IMG/VR virus record: IMGVR_UViG_3300035691_000012
Coordinates: 1 to 44,753 of that record
Direction: 5' to 3' (one strand)
DNA: 44,753 nucleotides
Source: a virus
The position numbers and the translations under genes are program-made. This document shows, piece after piece, positions 1 through 9,002 of the stretch. Each line of letters opens with the position of its first letter. The stretch's first letter is position 1. Below the pieces are notes generated by a model. It saw only the letters and a list, made by a program, of their open reading frames with translations. It did no database searches and was not told where the DNA came from.

Positions 1-127
1 ACCTTGAGCCAGGTGATTATATTGAAGTGTATCTAAAACCGTTCTCATCATCAACAAACATTTTACCAAAAAGCTATCTTACTATAATACCTACAGTTTT
101 TACTGATATTTATTATTCAGATTATCT
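1..127. repeat. Terminal direct repeat, left copy (assembly join)
   Basis: These 127 bases are identical to positions 44627-44753. The repeat lies inside a coding sequence that reads through it in frame, so it is most simply the overlap left when a circular or circularly permuted genome is closed with 127-base words, not a biological terminal repeat. It sets the true genome length at 44,626 bp. Confidence 0.93.
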
Positions 128-1247
128 ACCAGATATTTCGAGTATACAATTCATTAAAAATATTTTTGGTTTGTTTAATGTGGCTACTGATTTTGATCAC
201 TATACAAAGACAGTGACATTAAATTTATTTGACAAAATTTTTGAGAAGGATCCTATAGATCTAAGTAATTATATCGATTTATCCGAAGATCCTAAACAAG
301 ATTTCATAGATTTTATATCCGATTACGGTACAATAAATAGTATGTTGTATAAAGCTTCAGATAATGATAATATAAAAAAATACAATGAAGAGAATATAAA
401 ACAATATGGTTCAGGAGAAATAAAAATAGATAATGATTTCATACAAGGATCAAAATCACTTATCTCATTGGACCTTACAGCAGCCTATAACTACATAAAT
501 AAATGCACAGGAGCATCGTTAATACAGGCAAATTATTTAGAAGAAGATTTATCTTCTGAAAAGACCATTAATAGCGTAACGAATGATGGCGGACAAGCTA
601 AATTTAATTTCACAGCCCCACCACCTGATGCAATGACTACAGGAACAATTGTCAGAATAATAAATTCTGATCTTATTTATCAAGGTAATGCTATAGTAGA
701 ATCTGAAGTAATAGGATCATTTAAATTAATTGATGTTCAATACCAGGGTGCAATTACAAGCGGATCTTTTAAGATTGTTAATTATAAAAATATTGAAAAT
801 CAGGATATAACGTTAGCTATTTTTAAAAAGAATGTATCTGTATCAGACATATCACCATTTAATGATGTAACTATAGTTTATGATTCTCCTGCCAACACAA
901 TTAAGGTTAGCAATATAGGATATATTTTCTTTTCACGAAATAATCAGCCAGAATTAAATATAAACGGAAAAGAGAAATATTCATTAAATTTCGGTGACGG
1001 AGCTTCTGATAATTATCAGATAGGATTGATTGATAATTACTATAAGGAAGCGAACAAGATACTTAATAATCCGATTAAGACATTTTTTACTATGTTGATA
1101 CCGGATTCTGTTTTTGTAAAGCTTACTAATTTAAGACCTATTTATTTGAGATCAGAATTTGGGGTTGGTAAATATTATTTGAATAAGATAAGTGGATATA
1201 AGGATAGCGTAACTCCTTGTATATTTCAACTTATAAAAATACCATAA
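1..1247 (+). CDS. Tail protein, 3' part of gene crossing the contig join
   Basis: This is the C-terminal 415 residues or so of a 732-residue protein that starts at 43675 and crosses the join in frame; 952 + 1247 bases make exactly 733 codons. The ATG at 27 is internal. The protein is rich in Asn, Ser, Ile and beta-prone segments and lacks a catalytic motif I recognise. It sits between another large tail protein and the tape measure gene, whose ATG overlaps its stop by one base (TAATG at 1245-1249). Position suggests a baseplate, tail-hub or distal-tail component. The virion role is inferred from context only. Confidence 0.75.
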   Translation, partial: LEPGDYIEVYLKPFSSSTNILPKSYLTIIPTVFTDIYYSDYLPDISSIQFIKNIFGLFNVATDFDHYTKTVTLNLFDKIFEKDPIDLSNYIDLSEDPKQDFIDFISDYGTINSMLYKASDNDNIKKYNEENIKQYGSGEIKIDNDFIQGSKSLISLDLTAAYNYINKCTGASLIQANYLEEDLSSEKTINSVTNDGGQAKFNFTAPPPDAMTTGTIVRIINSDLIYQGNAIVESEVIGSFKLIDVQYQGAITSGSFKIVNYKNIENQDITLAIFKKNVSVSDISPFNDVTIVYDSPANTIKVSNIGYIFFSRNNQPELNINGKEKYSLNFGDGASDNYQIGLIDNYYKEANKILNNPIKTFFTMLIPDSVFVKLTNLRPIYLRSEFGVGKYYLNKISGYKDSVTPCIFQLIKIP

Positions 1248-3211
1248 TGGCAACCGAGACAACTAAAGAAGAAGTAATAATTGAGTTCAAAATAGATCAG
1301 GGGCAAGCTTTATCTGATTTGAAGAAAACGGAGAAAGCCATTCTTGATAATAAGGAAGCTCAGAAAGAACTAAATGATCAGTACAAAAAGAATCTTGTTA
1401 CTCAGGAAGAATACATTAATGAGAGTATTAAGCTACAGCGTAATCTTAAAACTGAACAGGATAATAGAAGGACATTAGGTAAGTTAATAGATACCGAAAG
1501 CAATTCACGTAATGCGTTGAAGGCTCGCGTAGCTCAGCTCACAAAAGAATACGATAATCTAAATGTAAAAACAAAAGAAGGTAAGGCAAGGTCAACTGAA
1601 CTTGAGAAAGAACTATCTATATTAAATGCACAGATTACAAAAACTTCGAAATCTGCCGGATTATTCAAAGACCAGATAGGTAATTACCCTCATCAATTCG
1701 GAGAAGCAGCTAAGAGCATAAATGTTGCCGGTGTTTCTGTTGGTGATCTTGGAACCAAATTAATGTCATTTGCTAATCCTGCCACGGCGGCTGTTGGTAT
1801 TGTTTCGGCATTGGGTGCAGCTTATGCACGGTCTACGATAGGAGCTAAGGATTTAGAATTTGCGTCCAATCAGTTATCAACAGCCTTAACAATTTCTACC
1901 AATGCTTTTGCTAATTTAATTTCTTCTGCCAAAGATGGAGAGGGTATATTAAGTAAATTAGTTGGTGGATTATTATTTCAGATAAGCCCAGGATTGGCAA
2001 TCCTATCAAGTATGGCTGCACAATCTAAAGAGACATTAGAAGATCTTGGTAGAACTGAATTAGAAATACGGGATAAGGTAAATGATCGATTAGAAACTAA
2101 CCAGGAATTATTATCAGATCTTGGCGATGCACAGGTTTCTTATGATGATAAATTATTTAAAAGTGGTCAGATCATAGATAATCTCAGGGCAAATGAAGAG
2201 GAACTTTTAAAAGTAAAGAAAGATGAATTACAGGAGCTTCAATTTCAATTAGCGCTCGATAAAGAAAATGAAGATCTACAAACTATAGTATTAGAGAAAC
2301 AACTTGAAATATCCAAGATTGAAAAGGATACAACAAAACAAGTTGAGAAAATATTGAGATTAAAAGAGAATCTGACAAGCGCAGAAGAGAAAAGACTTGA
2401 AGCATTACGAAAAGAACGGGATTTATTGAATGACATTGATAGGCGTTCAGCTGGTGGAAATGCCAAATTATCAGGCGATGCAAAAGATCAACAAGTTGAA
2501 TCAGACATTAAAAAATCTTTTGCTATTGATGAATCTAAAACACTGATTGATATTAATCAGTACACACAGGAATCAATAACAAAGTTTACTAAGTCAGAAG
2601 AACAAAAAAGATTTGATGAACACCAAAAATATATCGAAGCTCGTAGATATGCTGATGAGGAAGAACTCGCCTATACTGCTGATGCTGTCGGGGCATTAAG
2701 TCAGTTATTTAAAAAGGGAGGTGATGAATATAAGGCTGTTGCTTCATTACAAACTATCATATCAACTTATGCGGGTGCACAGAAAGCATATGAATCACAG
2801 GCCTCTATTCCTTATGTTGGTCCTGAGCTTGGAGCAGTTGCAGCAGCGGCTGCAGTTGTAGAAGGTCTTGCCAGGCTTGCTGTAATTAACGGAATACAAT
2901 TCGCTGAAGGGGGTTATACCGGATCAGGAGGGAAATATGAACCGGCTGGAGTTGTACATAAAGGAGAGGTAGTTTGGAATCAACGAGATGTTGCCATGGC
3001 TGGTGGCCCTCAAATTGCTAATATGATGCGGCCGACATACAAAGGTTATGCCGATGGCGGAATAGTAACTAGCTCATTGACCATGGACACTAATACCGCA
3101 TTGATGCAAGCCAATGCAATCAAGATGATGCCTAATCCTGTGGTCTCTGTTAAAGAGATAACACTTGCGCAACAAAGAATTCAGGTAAAAGAAAATATTA
3201 GCACATTATGA
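1247..3211 (+). CDS. Tail tape measure protein
   Basis: A 654-residue protein with the tape-measure pattern. Residues about 10-145 and 270-430 are long charged coiled coils. A Gly/Ala-rich hydrophobic stretch lies near 160-260, and a second Ala-rich hydrophobic patch near 520-550. I take ATG 1247, which overlaps the previous stop, and not the in-frame ATG at 1217 inside the upstream gene. Tape measures set tail length and are ejected with the DNA; by the usual rule of about 0.15 nm per residue this one would fit a tail near 100 nm. It ends in an ATGA overlap with the next gene. Unusually, it precedes the capsid gene. Confidence 0.82.
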   Translation: MATETTKEEVIIEFKIDQGQALSDLKKTEKAILDNKEAQKELNDQYKKNLVTQEEYINESIKLQRNLKTEQDNRRTLGKLIDTESNSRNALKARVAQLTKEYDNLNVKTKEGKARSTELEKELSILNAQITKTSKSAGLFKDQIGNYPHQFGEAAKSINVAGVSVGDLGTKLMSFANPATAAVGIVSALGAAYARSTIGAKDLEFASNQLSTALTISTNAFANLISSAKDGEGILSKLVGGLLFQISPGLAILSSMAAQSKETLEDLGRTELEIRDKVNDRLETNQELLSDLGDAQVSYDDKLFKSGQIIDNLRANEEELLKVKKDELQELQFQLALDKENEDLQTIVLEKQLEISKIEKDTTKQVEKILRLKENLTSAEEKRLEALRKERDLLNDIDRRSAGGNAKLSGDAKDQQVESDIKKSFAIDESKTLIDINQYTQESITKFTKSEEQKRFDEHQKYIEARRYADEEELAYTADAVGALSQLFKKGGDEYKAVASLQTIISTYAGAQKAYESQASIPYVGPELGAVAAAAAVVEGLARLAVINGIQFAEGGYTGSGGKYEPAGVVHKGEVVWNQRDVAMAGGPQIANMMRPTYKGYADGGIVTSSLTMDTNTALMQANAIKMMPNPVVSVKEITLAQQRIQVKENISTL

Positions 3212-3390
3212 TAACCAGATTCACAAGATCATTTATCAAAACATGCGTTGACCATAAAATATGCGATGATACTAAACTTCGTGATTATGACATTCTAAAG
3301 GATCATGCGAAGGGAATGACATTAGGCCAGCTTTCAATAAAATATCATCTATCTATAAAGCACATTCACCACCTCATCAAAAAGTACTAA
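3208..3390 (+). CDS. Small basic HTH-like protein
   Basis: A 60-residue basic protein that starts within the tape measure stop (ATGA). Residues about 30-58 read as a helix-turn-helix, with a GMTLGQLSIKYHLS core like that of sigma-factor region 4 or resolvase-type HTH domains. It may be a DNA-binding regulator of late genes or an internal virion protein; there is no direct evidence for either. Its place between tape measure and capsid, translationally coupled, argues for late expression. Confidence 0.6.
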   Translation: MITRFTRSFIKTCVDHKICDDTKLRDYDILKDHAKGMTLGQLSIKYHLSIKHIHHLIKKY

Positions 3391-3436
3391 TCATTAACCA
3401 TATAGGTTAAATGCTATTAAAAACCTAGTTTTTTAA

Positions 3437-5737
3437 ATGGAAATTGCCTTCATGAACGAAGGTCATATTTTCATAGACGAACAAATTAGCCCGGACACCT
3501 ATACAATGGTTAAGCAGCGTTTAACGCAATATGCAGACCGGTCCAAAATTGTAGTTCATATAGCATCACCTGGTGGCTCAGTCTATGCCGGGTATAATAT
3601 TTACAATGCACTTAAATTATCAGGCAAACCTATCAGTGTAATCATTGAAGGCGAAGCTCAATCTATGGCAACCTTTATCGCCTTGGCCGCAAGCCCTGGC
3701 GAACTCAAGATTTGCAACCCGTCAGTATTCATGATCCACATGCCACACTCTGGAATGCAGGGAACGGCAGAAGATTTCGAATCCGGAGCCAGCGAACTGA
3801 GAACCATTGAAAATGATATGGTTAAGGCTTATTCAGATAAGACAGGTATTGCCCCCGATCAGATTCGCGAAATGATGCGTAAAACAACCACACTGAATGC
3901 CGTTGAGGCTGTAAAAATGCGGTTTGCTGATGGTGTTTTGAATAATTATTTAACCGCCGCCGCAATCGGCAAACCAATTAAAAACATGAAAAAAAATATT
4001 ATAGTTACCGGTCTTGAAAAGCTCGCTAAAATGATAGGCGAGGCAGAAGGTAATACAGCTCCATCGGCATACGATGTATCGCTTATTGATGGCACAGTAC
4101 TTTCAGTTGCGGCTCCTAATGAAGATTCCATGATTGGAGCGCCTGCTACTATTGGAGGAGCACCCGCACCTGATGGTGATTATCAAGCGGTCCCTGATCC
4201 TGATGATGTTGGAGGAGTGGGTGATGTTATTACAGTGGCTGGTGGAGTGGTTACGGCTGTAACTGAGCCGACACAGGCAGCTAAACCAGCGATGCCACCA
4301 AAACCAGTTGCCCCTGTTCCGCCACAACAAATACCAGTTACGCCGGTACCTGCACAAGTCGCTACAGATGAAGTTGCGGCACTCAAGGCAGAACTAGCAG
4401 CCATTAAAGCTGAAAAAGAAGCAGCCGCTTCAAAACTTGTAGAACAAACCACCGCCTTAGGCGAAATTAAAAAAGAAGTATTAGCCATGAAATCAAAAAC
4501 AGTAGGCGATGACAATGAGCCATTTATGGGCGTTGTTCCGATAAAGCATGTAGGTAACTCTGGAATACGAGATGCTAAAATGCATAATATCAAAATGTCT
4601 AAGCGTTTCATTCTTGAAAATATGGGATGGCTTGAACAATACTATCCGACAGGACATTTTGATGATGTGAAGAGCACGCCTTCAATGACTTCAATCATTG
4701 AGACGAATTTCAATTTCACATATCCTGGTATTCTGACAACTGACTTATTCTATAAGCCAACACTGTCAAGCCCTGCGCTTTCAGACATGTTTACCATTGA
4801 CCAAGGTATTTCTTTCCAAAAGAGATACAATGTGATACCTGGCTTATCTAAAGTAATCAAGCCTTATACTGGTTGCGGTGCTCCGAATTCAAACAGCTCA
4901 CGCGATTTGATTTCAAGCGTGACACTTCAAACAAAAGAATTCAGAATGCAGGAAGCCTGGTGTAAGGATGATTTTACACAACAATTAACAGGTATTTATA
5001 ATCATCTTGCACAAGAATGGCTTAAGACAGGTGAACGTTCTTTCGATCCGGCAGGCACTCCAATTGACGGAGTAATTCAGGAAGTACTTACAGATGCCAT
5101 GCGCCGTGACTTATTTATACGCGCTACGATGGCAGCAGGCAATAGTTCAAATGCTGATTTCAATCAGATTGATGGTCTTTGGGATCGCTTGATTGATAGC
5201 TCAGGCGCTTCAAATTATTGCGTTGTTAAAGCATCAGGTACATCACTCGGAATGACTGCACCTACTGCAACATCAGCTGCAGATGCATTGGAAGCGGTTT
5301 ACATCCAGTCTAATGATCTGTTAAAAGAGCAAATGGATAAGGCTGTTTTCTGGGTTACTGGTAACATTTACGATGCTTATGTTAATAAGCTGATCGGAAC
5401 CGGAAACGTATCACAAGCTCAATATGAGGCCTTCATCAACGGTATAAAAGGTTCTGGAACCTGGAATGGTGGTATCACTTACAAAGGTATTCCACTTAAC
5501 CCTGTGCGTCTGTGGGATAATTCATTGGCAGATTCAAACAACCCGTTGTTTGGAACTACTAAGAGCTTGATTCTATTGAGTGTTAAACAAAACCACATGC
5601 TAGGCGTTGAAAGCTCAGCTGATCTTAACAAGATCGAAAGCTGGTATGAAATGAAGGATTCTAAGAGATACTACAGATCAGATTTCAAAATCGGTTATCA
5701 GTATTTACATTGCGATCTTCAGACTATAGCTTACTAA
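3437..5737 (+). CDS. ClpP-like prohead protease / scaffold / major capsid protein fusion
   Basis: A 766-residue polypeptide with three parts. Residues 1-190 are a ClpP-type (S14-like) head maturation protease: an SPGGS turn at 44-48, nucleophile Ser76 in EAQSMA, His101 in MIHMP, and probable Asp165 in FADGVLN. Residues 195-320 are Ala/Pro/Gly-rich and low complexity, and 324-366 form an Ala/Lys/Glu coiled coil, as in a scaffold. Residues 370-766 resemble an HK97-type major capsid protein. In most phages protease and capsid are separate genes, so self-cleavage to release mature capsid protein is expected. ATG 3437 is chosen; Met6 is an alternative. No stop or frameshift separates the parts. 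Confidence 0.85.
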   Translation: MEIAFMNEGHIFIDEQISPDTYTMVKQRLTQYADRSKIVVHIASPGGSVYAGYNIYNALKLSGKPISVIIEGEAQSMATFIALAASPGELKICNPSVFMIHMPHSGMQGTAEDFESGASELRTIENDMVKAYSDKTGIAPDQIREMMRKTTTLNAVEAVKMRFADGVLNNYLTAAAIGKPIKNMKKNIIVTGLEKLAKMIGEAEGNTAPSAYDVSLIDGTVLSVAAPNEDSMIGAPATIGGAPAPDGDYQAVPDPDDVGGVGDVITVAGGVVTAVTEPTQAAKPAMPPKPVAPVPPQQIPVTPVPAQVATDEVAALKAELAAIKAEKEAAASKLVEQTTALGEIKKEVLAMKSKTVGDDNEPFMGVVPIKHVGNSGIRDAKMHNIKMSKRFILENMGWLEQYYPTGHFDDVKSTPSMTSIIETNFNFTYPGILTTDLFYKPTLSSPALSDMFTIDQGISFQKRYNVIPGLSKVIKPYTGCGAPNSNSSRDLISSVTLQTKEFRMQEAWCKDDFTQQLTGIYNHLAQEWLKTGERSFDPAGTPIDGVIQEVLTDAMRRDLFIRATMAAGNSSNADFNQIDGLWDRLIDSSGASNYCVVKASGTSLGMTAPTATSAADALEAVYIQSNDLLKEQMDKAVFWVTGNIYDAYVNKLIGTGNVSQAQYEAFINGIKGSGTWNGGITYKGIPLNPVRLWDNSLADSNNPLFGTTKSLILLSVKQNHMLGVESSADLNKIESWYEMKDSKRYYRSDFKIGYQYLHCDLQTIAY

Positions 5738-5745
5738 ACAAAAAA

Positions 5746-5750
5746 GGAGG
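5746..5750 (+). promoter_or_regulatory. Strong Shine-Dalgarno sequence
   Basis: AAAAAGGAGG ends 6 bases before the ATG at 5757. Most genes here lack a visible Shine-Dalgarno sequence, as is usual for Bacteroidota, so this one stands out and suggests a highly expressed virion protein. Confidence 0.6.
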
Positions 5751-5756
5751 CTAAAC

Positions 5757-6323
5757 ATGGCTACGAATAATAGTTGCAAAGCAGCTTCGGGTATTAGTAA
5801 TGGGTGCACAGATCTTCTACGTGTAGGAGGTCTGGATAAAACATTTTGGATTTTTTATAAAAGCCAGCTTGACACCCAGATAAGCTTAACCCAAGTTGCC
5901 GACATTAACGTCTTGGATTTTGGTCCGTACGGTGGTTTGCTTCGTTTTGATGGGCAGAAGTTCTCGCATGAGTACACCTCGCCATTGGTTGTAGCTAACA
6001 CCGGAAATCGTTCCTATGCTCCTACACTTACGATTAAGATTCTGTCTAATACAACGGCTCACGATGTTGTGATTCAGCAATTGAATTTAGGTCAGGATAT
6101 TGTCGCTATCGTGCAGAATAACAATAATGAATTCTTGATTCTTGGTGCAGGTAAAGGGCTTTACGTCACTGCCAATACTTCGGGATCAGGATTGACCGGT
6201 GATGCCGATACGAGCGATACGATTACGCTGACAGGGGCAGAGACTACTAAACCGCTTAGATTCTCGAAAGCTGGCGGTTATCAGGCGACGCTTGATTATT
6301 TGACGGCGTTTGAAATTGGATAA
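5757..6323 (+). CDS. Virion structural protein, major tail tube candidate
   Basis: A 188-residue protein directly behind the capsid gene, with the only strong Shine-Dalgarno sequence I noticed. It is beta-rich, with Thr/Gly/Asn-rich C-terminal strands (TSDTITLTGAETTKPLRF), the composition expected of a tail tube or capsid decoration protein. No enzymatic motif is present. The predicted high expression and size fit a major tail protein; a head decoration protein is the alternative. A structured RNA or terminator follows it directly. Confidence 0.6.
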   Translation: MATNNSCKAASGISNGCTDLLRVGGLDKTFWIFYKSQLDTQISLTQVADINVLDFGPYGGLLRFDGQKFSHEYTSPLVVANTGNRSYAPTLTIKILSNTTAHDVVIQQLNLGQDIVAIVQNNNNEFLILGAGKGLYVTANTSGSGLTGDADTSDTITLTGAETTKPLRFSKAGGYQATLDYLTAFEIG

Positions 6324-6341
6324 TTAGAATTATTTTTTAAC

Positions 6342-6434
6342 TTCGTCTTACCGTGCAACAGATAAGACATTACGAAACCCACATGGGTGATGGCTTTACC
6401 GGTTGCACGGGGGCTTGATCCCAGGTGGGTTTTT
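6342..6434 (+). terminator. Pseudoknotted RNA element with terminator-like 3' end
   Basis: A hairpin GTCTTA/TAAGAC (6345-6350 with 6363-6368) has a loop holding CCGTGCAAC (6351-6359). That loop is exactly complementary to GTTGCACGG at 6402-6410. Between and after these, AAACCCAC (6375-6382) pairs with GTGGGTTT (6425-6432) and runs into TTTTT. The two long pairings interleave (6351<6375<6402<6425), which is an H-type pseudoknot topology. ACCC/GGGT inside 6377-6388 offers a competing local hairpin. It may terminate or attenuate after the highly expressed tail gene, or protect the mRNA 3' end. Confidence 0.5.
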
Positions 6435-6439
6435 GCATT

Positions 6440-6619
6440 ATGGACAAACAGGAAATTAAAAACAGATTGATTGCGGCCCGGGAATTACAGACTGCAAATA
6501 GAGGATCCAAGAACTGGAAGGATGCTTTCAAAGCTTATGAGCAGGCCACGGGAATAAAATTAGATATTGGTTGTAATAAATGTTTTCAACGTGTTTTAGA
6601 TTGGTTAAATGAATCTTGA
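6440..6619 (+). CDS. Small conserved-type phage protein
   Basis: A 59-residue protein with a helical, charged N-terminus and a CNKCF pair of cysteines near residue 45. I prefer ATG 6440 over the in-frame GTG at 6425, which lies within the RNA stem. It overlaps the next gene by 11 bases. Function unknown; it starts the transcription unit that runs into the glycan cassette. Confidence 0.6.
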   Translation: MDKQEIKNRLIAARELQTANRGSKNWKDAFKAYEQATGIKLDIGCNKCFQRVLDWLNES

Positions 6620-7277
6620 TTTTATACAGATAATCTATAATGACATACAAGCCGAGCATTGTTACCCATTCGCAAGGATTCATAAAAACGAAACGCTTAC
6701 GCCGTATTTTGAAAACTCAGTCATTAGAGAACTTATACCAAATTGTAACTCAGGAATTATCGGTATTGTATCCTGGAGGCTCAAGCAAAAAAGAGGCGAC
6801 ATGTTCAGACTTATAGACAAATCTCTGACACTTGAAAAGCTCACAGAAACCGAATATGATGTGGCCGTTCTCACGCCGCGATCGCCTACGCATCAAGCTT
6901 TACATATGGCTGCCAATTGGCATAGCCCAAATTGGACTCCGGCATTTGAAGTATTCAAAAGGTTTCTACGAACTGACCTTGGTATTAAGGTGCCTACTGA
7001 ATTGAGTCATCCTATTTATGAAAATCATTTTGTGGCTAAACGAGAAATTTATCATGAATATGTATCTTCTTGTCTTGTTCCTTCTATCGAATTTATGCAC
7101 AGCAATAGTGACATATTTCTTTGTGACGCGGGCTATGCGAAAAGAAAAACATCAGCCGAACGTCAAAGATATTTTGGACTTACCGGGCGTAAAGATTGGC
7201 CAATTGCCCCGTTTATCTTAGAGAGATTATTCAGTATTTTTTGTGAACGAAAAGGATTTAACATAATAAACTTATGA
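6609..7277 (+). CDS. Protein of unknown function at the head of the glycan cassette
   Basis: A 222-residue soluble protein. I do not recognise a full family. The C-terminal WPIAPFILERLFSIFCERKG has the flavour of capsule-type glycosyltransferases of the DUF4422 kind, which end in an ERL segment, but no DxD motif is visible. It overlaps the next ORF by four bases (ATGA) and so is translationally coupled to the sugar-transfer genes that follow. A role in glycan assembly is inference from context. Confidence 0.6.
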   Translation: MNLDFIQIIYNDIQAEHCYPFARIHKNETLTPYFENSVIRELIPNCNSGIIGIVSWRLKQKRGDMFRLIDKSLTLEKLTETEYDVAVLTPRSPTHQALHMAANWHSPNWTPAFEVFKRFLRTDLGIKVPTELSHPIYENHFVAKREIYHEYVSSCLVPSIEFMHSNSDIFLCDAGYAKRKTSAERQRYFGLTGRKDWPIAPFILERLFSIFCERKGFNIINL

Positions 7278-7507
7278 CAAAAGCATCATTAGAACGAGGT
7301 AGAGAAATAATCGAAGAAATTTCTCATCTAAAATATTCAATGTCAAACGTTCATAAAATTGATCTGTTTGATGTAAATGAACAACGTGCGTGCACGAGGC
7401 AAGCAAATGAATTTTTATGTGAATTAAGCATACAAAAAAAACATGAATTAATTGATGCTATCAATAAAAAAATAGTATCTCTTGAAGCTGAGTTCCAAAA
7501 ACTATGA
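7274..7507 (+). CDS. Small helical hypothetical protein
   Basis: A 77-residue charged, mostly helical protein, coupled by ATGA overlaps at both ends to the unknown 222-residue gene and to the fucosyltransferase-like gene. No recognisable domain. The unbroken coupling suggests co-production with the cassette. Confidence 0.65.
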   Translation: MTKASLERGREIIEEISHLKYSMSNVHKIDLFDVNEQRACTRQANEFLCELSIQKKHELIDAINKKIVSLEAEFQKL

Positions 7508-8304
7508 TAGTATCAAAACACATAGGAAGGCTAGGTAATAACATGTTTCAGATTGCGGCCGCTATCGGATATGCAAAAGAATATGGCTATCAATGGGCAG
7601 CTGATCCAAGCAACGGGCACGGCGAACCATATTCATGTATTCACAAAGTGTTTCCTAATCTACCTAAATCGGCACCATCAGGATTAAGATTCCATGAGCA
7701 CCCAAATAAGTTTTGTGAGAAGCACGGTGTTCACATGGATCTGTGCCATTTTGATTATCATGAAATACCAGACATGGGTCCAGATGTAGCGCTATCAGGA
7801 TTCTTTCAATCTTATAAATATTTTGAGAATGCACAGGAAGAAGTGAGGAAAGTCTTTAAACTAAATATAAATGATGCTTATAAAAATCATACGAGTATCC
7901 ATGTACGCCTTGGCGATTATCTTCAGCATTCAGGTAGTTTCCCTCCTATTACTTCTGATTATTTACATATGGCATTACGGAGTATTCCACATGCCAAAGA
8001 ATGCGTTATTTTTAGTGATGATATATCTCGCGTTAAAGATATGGTTGTTAATGGATTTGAGGAGTATGATTTTGAATTTTCGGAAGGAAAAGACGAATTA
8101 CAAGACATTTCATTAATGGCATCATGTGGTAATCATATTATAGCTAATAGTACATTCTCATGGTGGGCTGCATATCTTGGACATAATCCAAACAGAATAG
8201 TAGTTTCACCATCAGCACAAACTTGGTTCGGTCCAACGGCTGGAGTTAAGCAACCAGTTATTGATCTTATACCATCCAATTGGATTCAAATACATACACG
8301 ATGA
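7504..8304 (+). CDS. GT11 family glycosyltransferase (alpha-1,2-fucosyltransferase-like)
   Basis: A 266-residue protein, close to the usual family length. It has the three GT11 signatures: GRLGNNMFQ at 8-16, the GDP-sugar binding HVRLGDY at 133-139, and NSTFSWWAAYLG at 215-226. Family members move L-fucose, and in some cases L-galactose, from the GDP-sugar to the 2-OH of an acceptor hexose. No signal or membrane segment is visible, so it acts in the cytoplasm on a nucleotide-sugar donor. The GDP-mannose 3,5-epimerase-like gene two positions on suggests GDP-L-galactose as donor (inference). Confidence 0.9.
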   Translation: MIVSKHIGRLGNNMFQIAAAIGYAKEYGYQWAADPSNGHGEPYSCIHKVFPNLPKSAPSGLRFHEHPNKFCEKHGVHMDLCHFDYHEIPDMGPDVALSGFFQSYKYFENAQEEVRKVFKLNINDAYKNHTSIHVRLGDYLQHSGSFPPITSDYLHMALRSIPHAKECVIFSDDISRVKDMVVNGFEEYDFEFSEGKDELQDISLMASCGNHIIANSTFSWWAAYLGHNPNRIVVSPSAQTWFGPTAGVKQPVIDLIPSNWIQIHTR

Positions 8305-9002
8305 TAAGCCTTTGTATTACCACATATCAACGCACAACTATGCTTTTCGAATCATTCGCTAAAGTAATGAATGATAATCGTATTAGCGAGATAGTGATAG
8401 TTGATGATTGTTCGGATTCTGAAACATGGAATGATATTTGCATTCACATCGGATTATTGCACAATGATAAATTCAAGCTTTATCGTAACGATAAAAACTT
8501 AGGATGTTATCATAATAAAAGAGAAGCAGTAAATAAAGCATCAAATGAATTTGTTATACTTTTGGACTCTGATAATATAATTGATGTTGATTACATAGAT
8601 TGTCTTTTCAATAATAAACAATATTGGAATTACGATAGGTTACTTCAACCAGTATTCGCTAAACCACATTTTAATTTTACTTTATATACTGGTTTATTTA
8701 TAAGTAAATCAATAGTCCATGAATATGCAGACCAATCAACATTCACCACGGCATTAAACGCTATGAATTACTTTGTTAATCGTGATGAATTCTTGCGAAT
8801 ATTCGAAGATCGTGAAGAGCCATGGACCGCAGACAGTATTTTAATAAATTACAACTGGCTTAGCGCTGGCAATTCAATTTACTTTTGCCATGGATTAGAA
8901 TACGAACATAGAGTACATGATGGCTCACACTATAAAGAACACCATCGAAAGACAGGTAATCTATTTAATGAAATTGTTAACAAACTAAAAGCAATGCGAT
9001 GA
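8301..9002 (+). CDS. GT2 family glycosyltransferase
   Basis: A 233-residue GT-A fold enzyme. It opens with the strand ISLCITTYQR, followed by EIVIVDDCSD near 37-46 and a DSDN metal-binding motif near 91-94. I start at ATG 8301 (ATGA overlap with the GT11 stop), not at the in-frame ATG 8280. At this length it is little more than the catalytic domain. Donor and acceptor are unknown. It is coupled by ATGA to the epimerase gene. Confidence 0.87.
   Translation: MISLCITTYQRTTMLFESFAKVMNDNRISEIVIVDDCSDSETWNDICIHIGLLHNDKFKLYRNDKNLGCYHNKREAVNKASNEFVILLDSDNIIDVDYIDCLFNNKQYWNYDRLLQPVFAKPHFNFTLYTGLFISKSIVHEYADQSTFTTALNAMNYFVNRDEFLRIFEDREEPWTADSILINYNWLSAGNSIYFCHGLEYEHRVHDGSHYKEHHRKTGNLFNEIVNKLKAMR

Noticed and set aside
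7018-7221. 67-residue membrane-like ORF on the + strand
   Set aside because: Lies wholly inside the better supported gene 6609-7277 in another frame.
7871-8116. 81-residue hydrophobic ORF on the + strand
   Set aside because: Out-of-frame shadow of the GT11 gene, whose motifs are intact.
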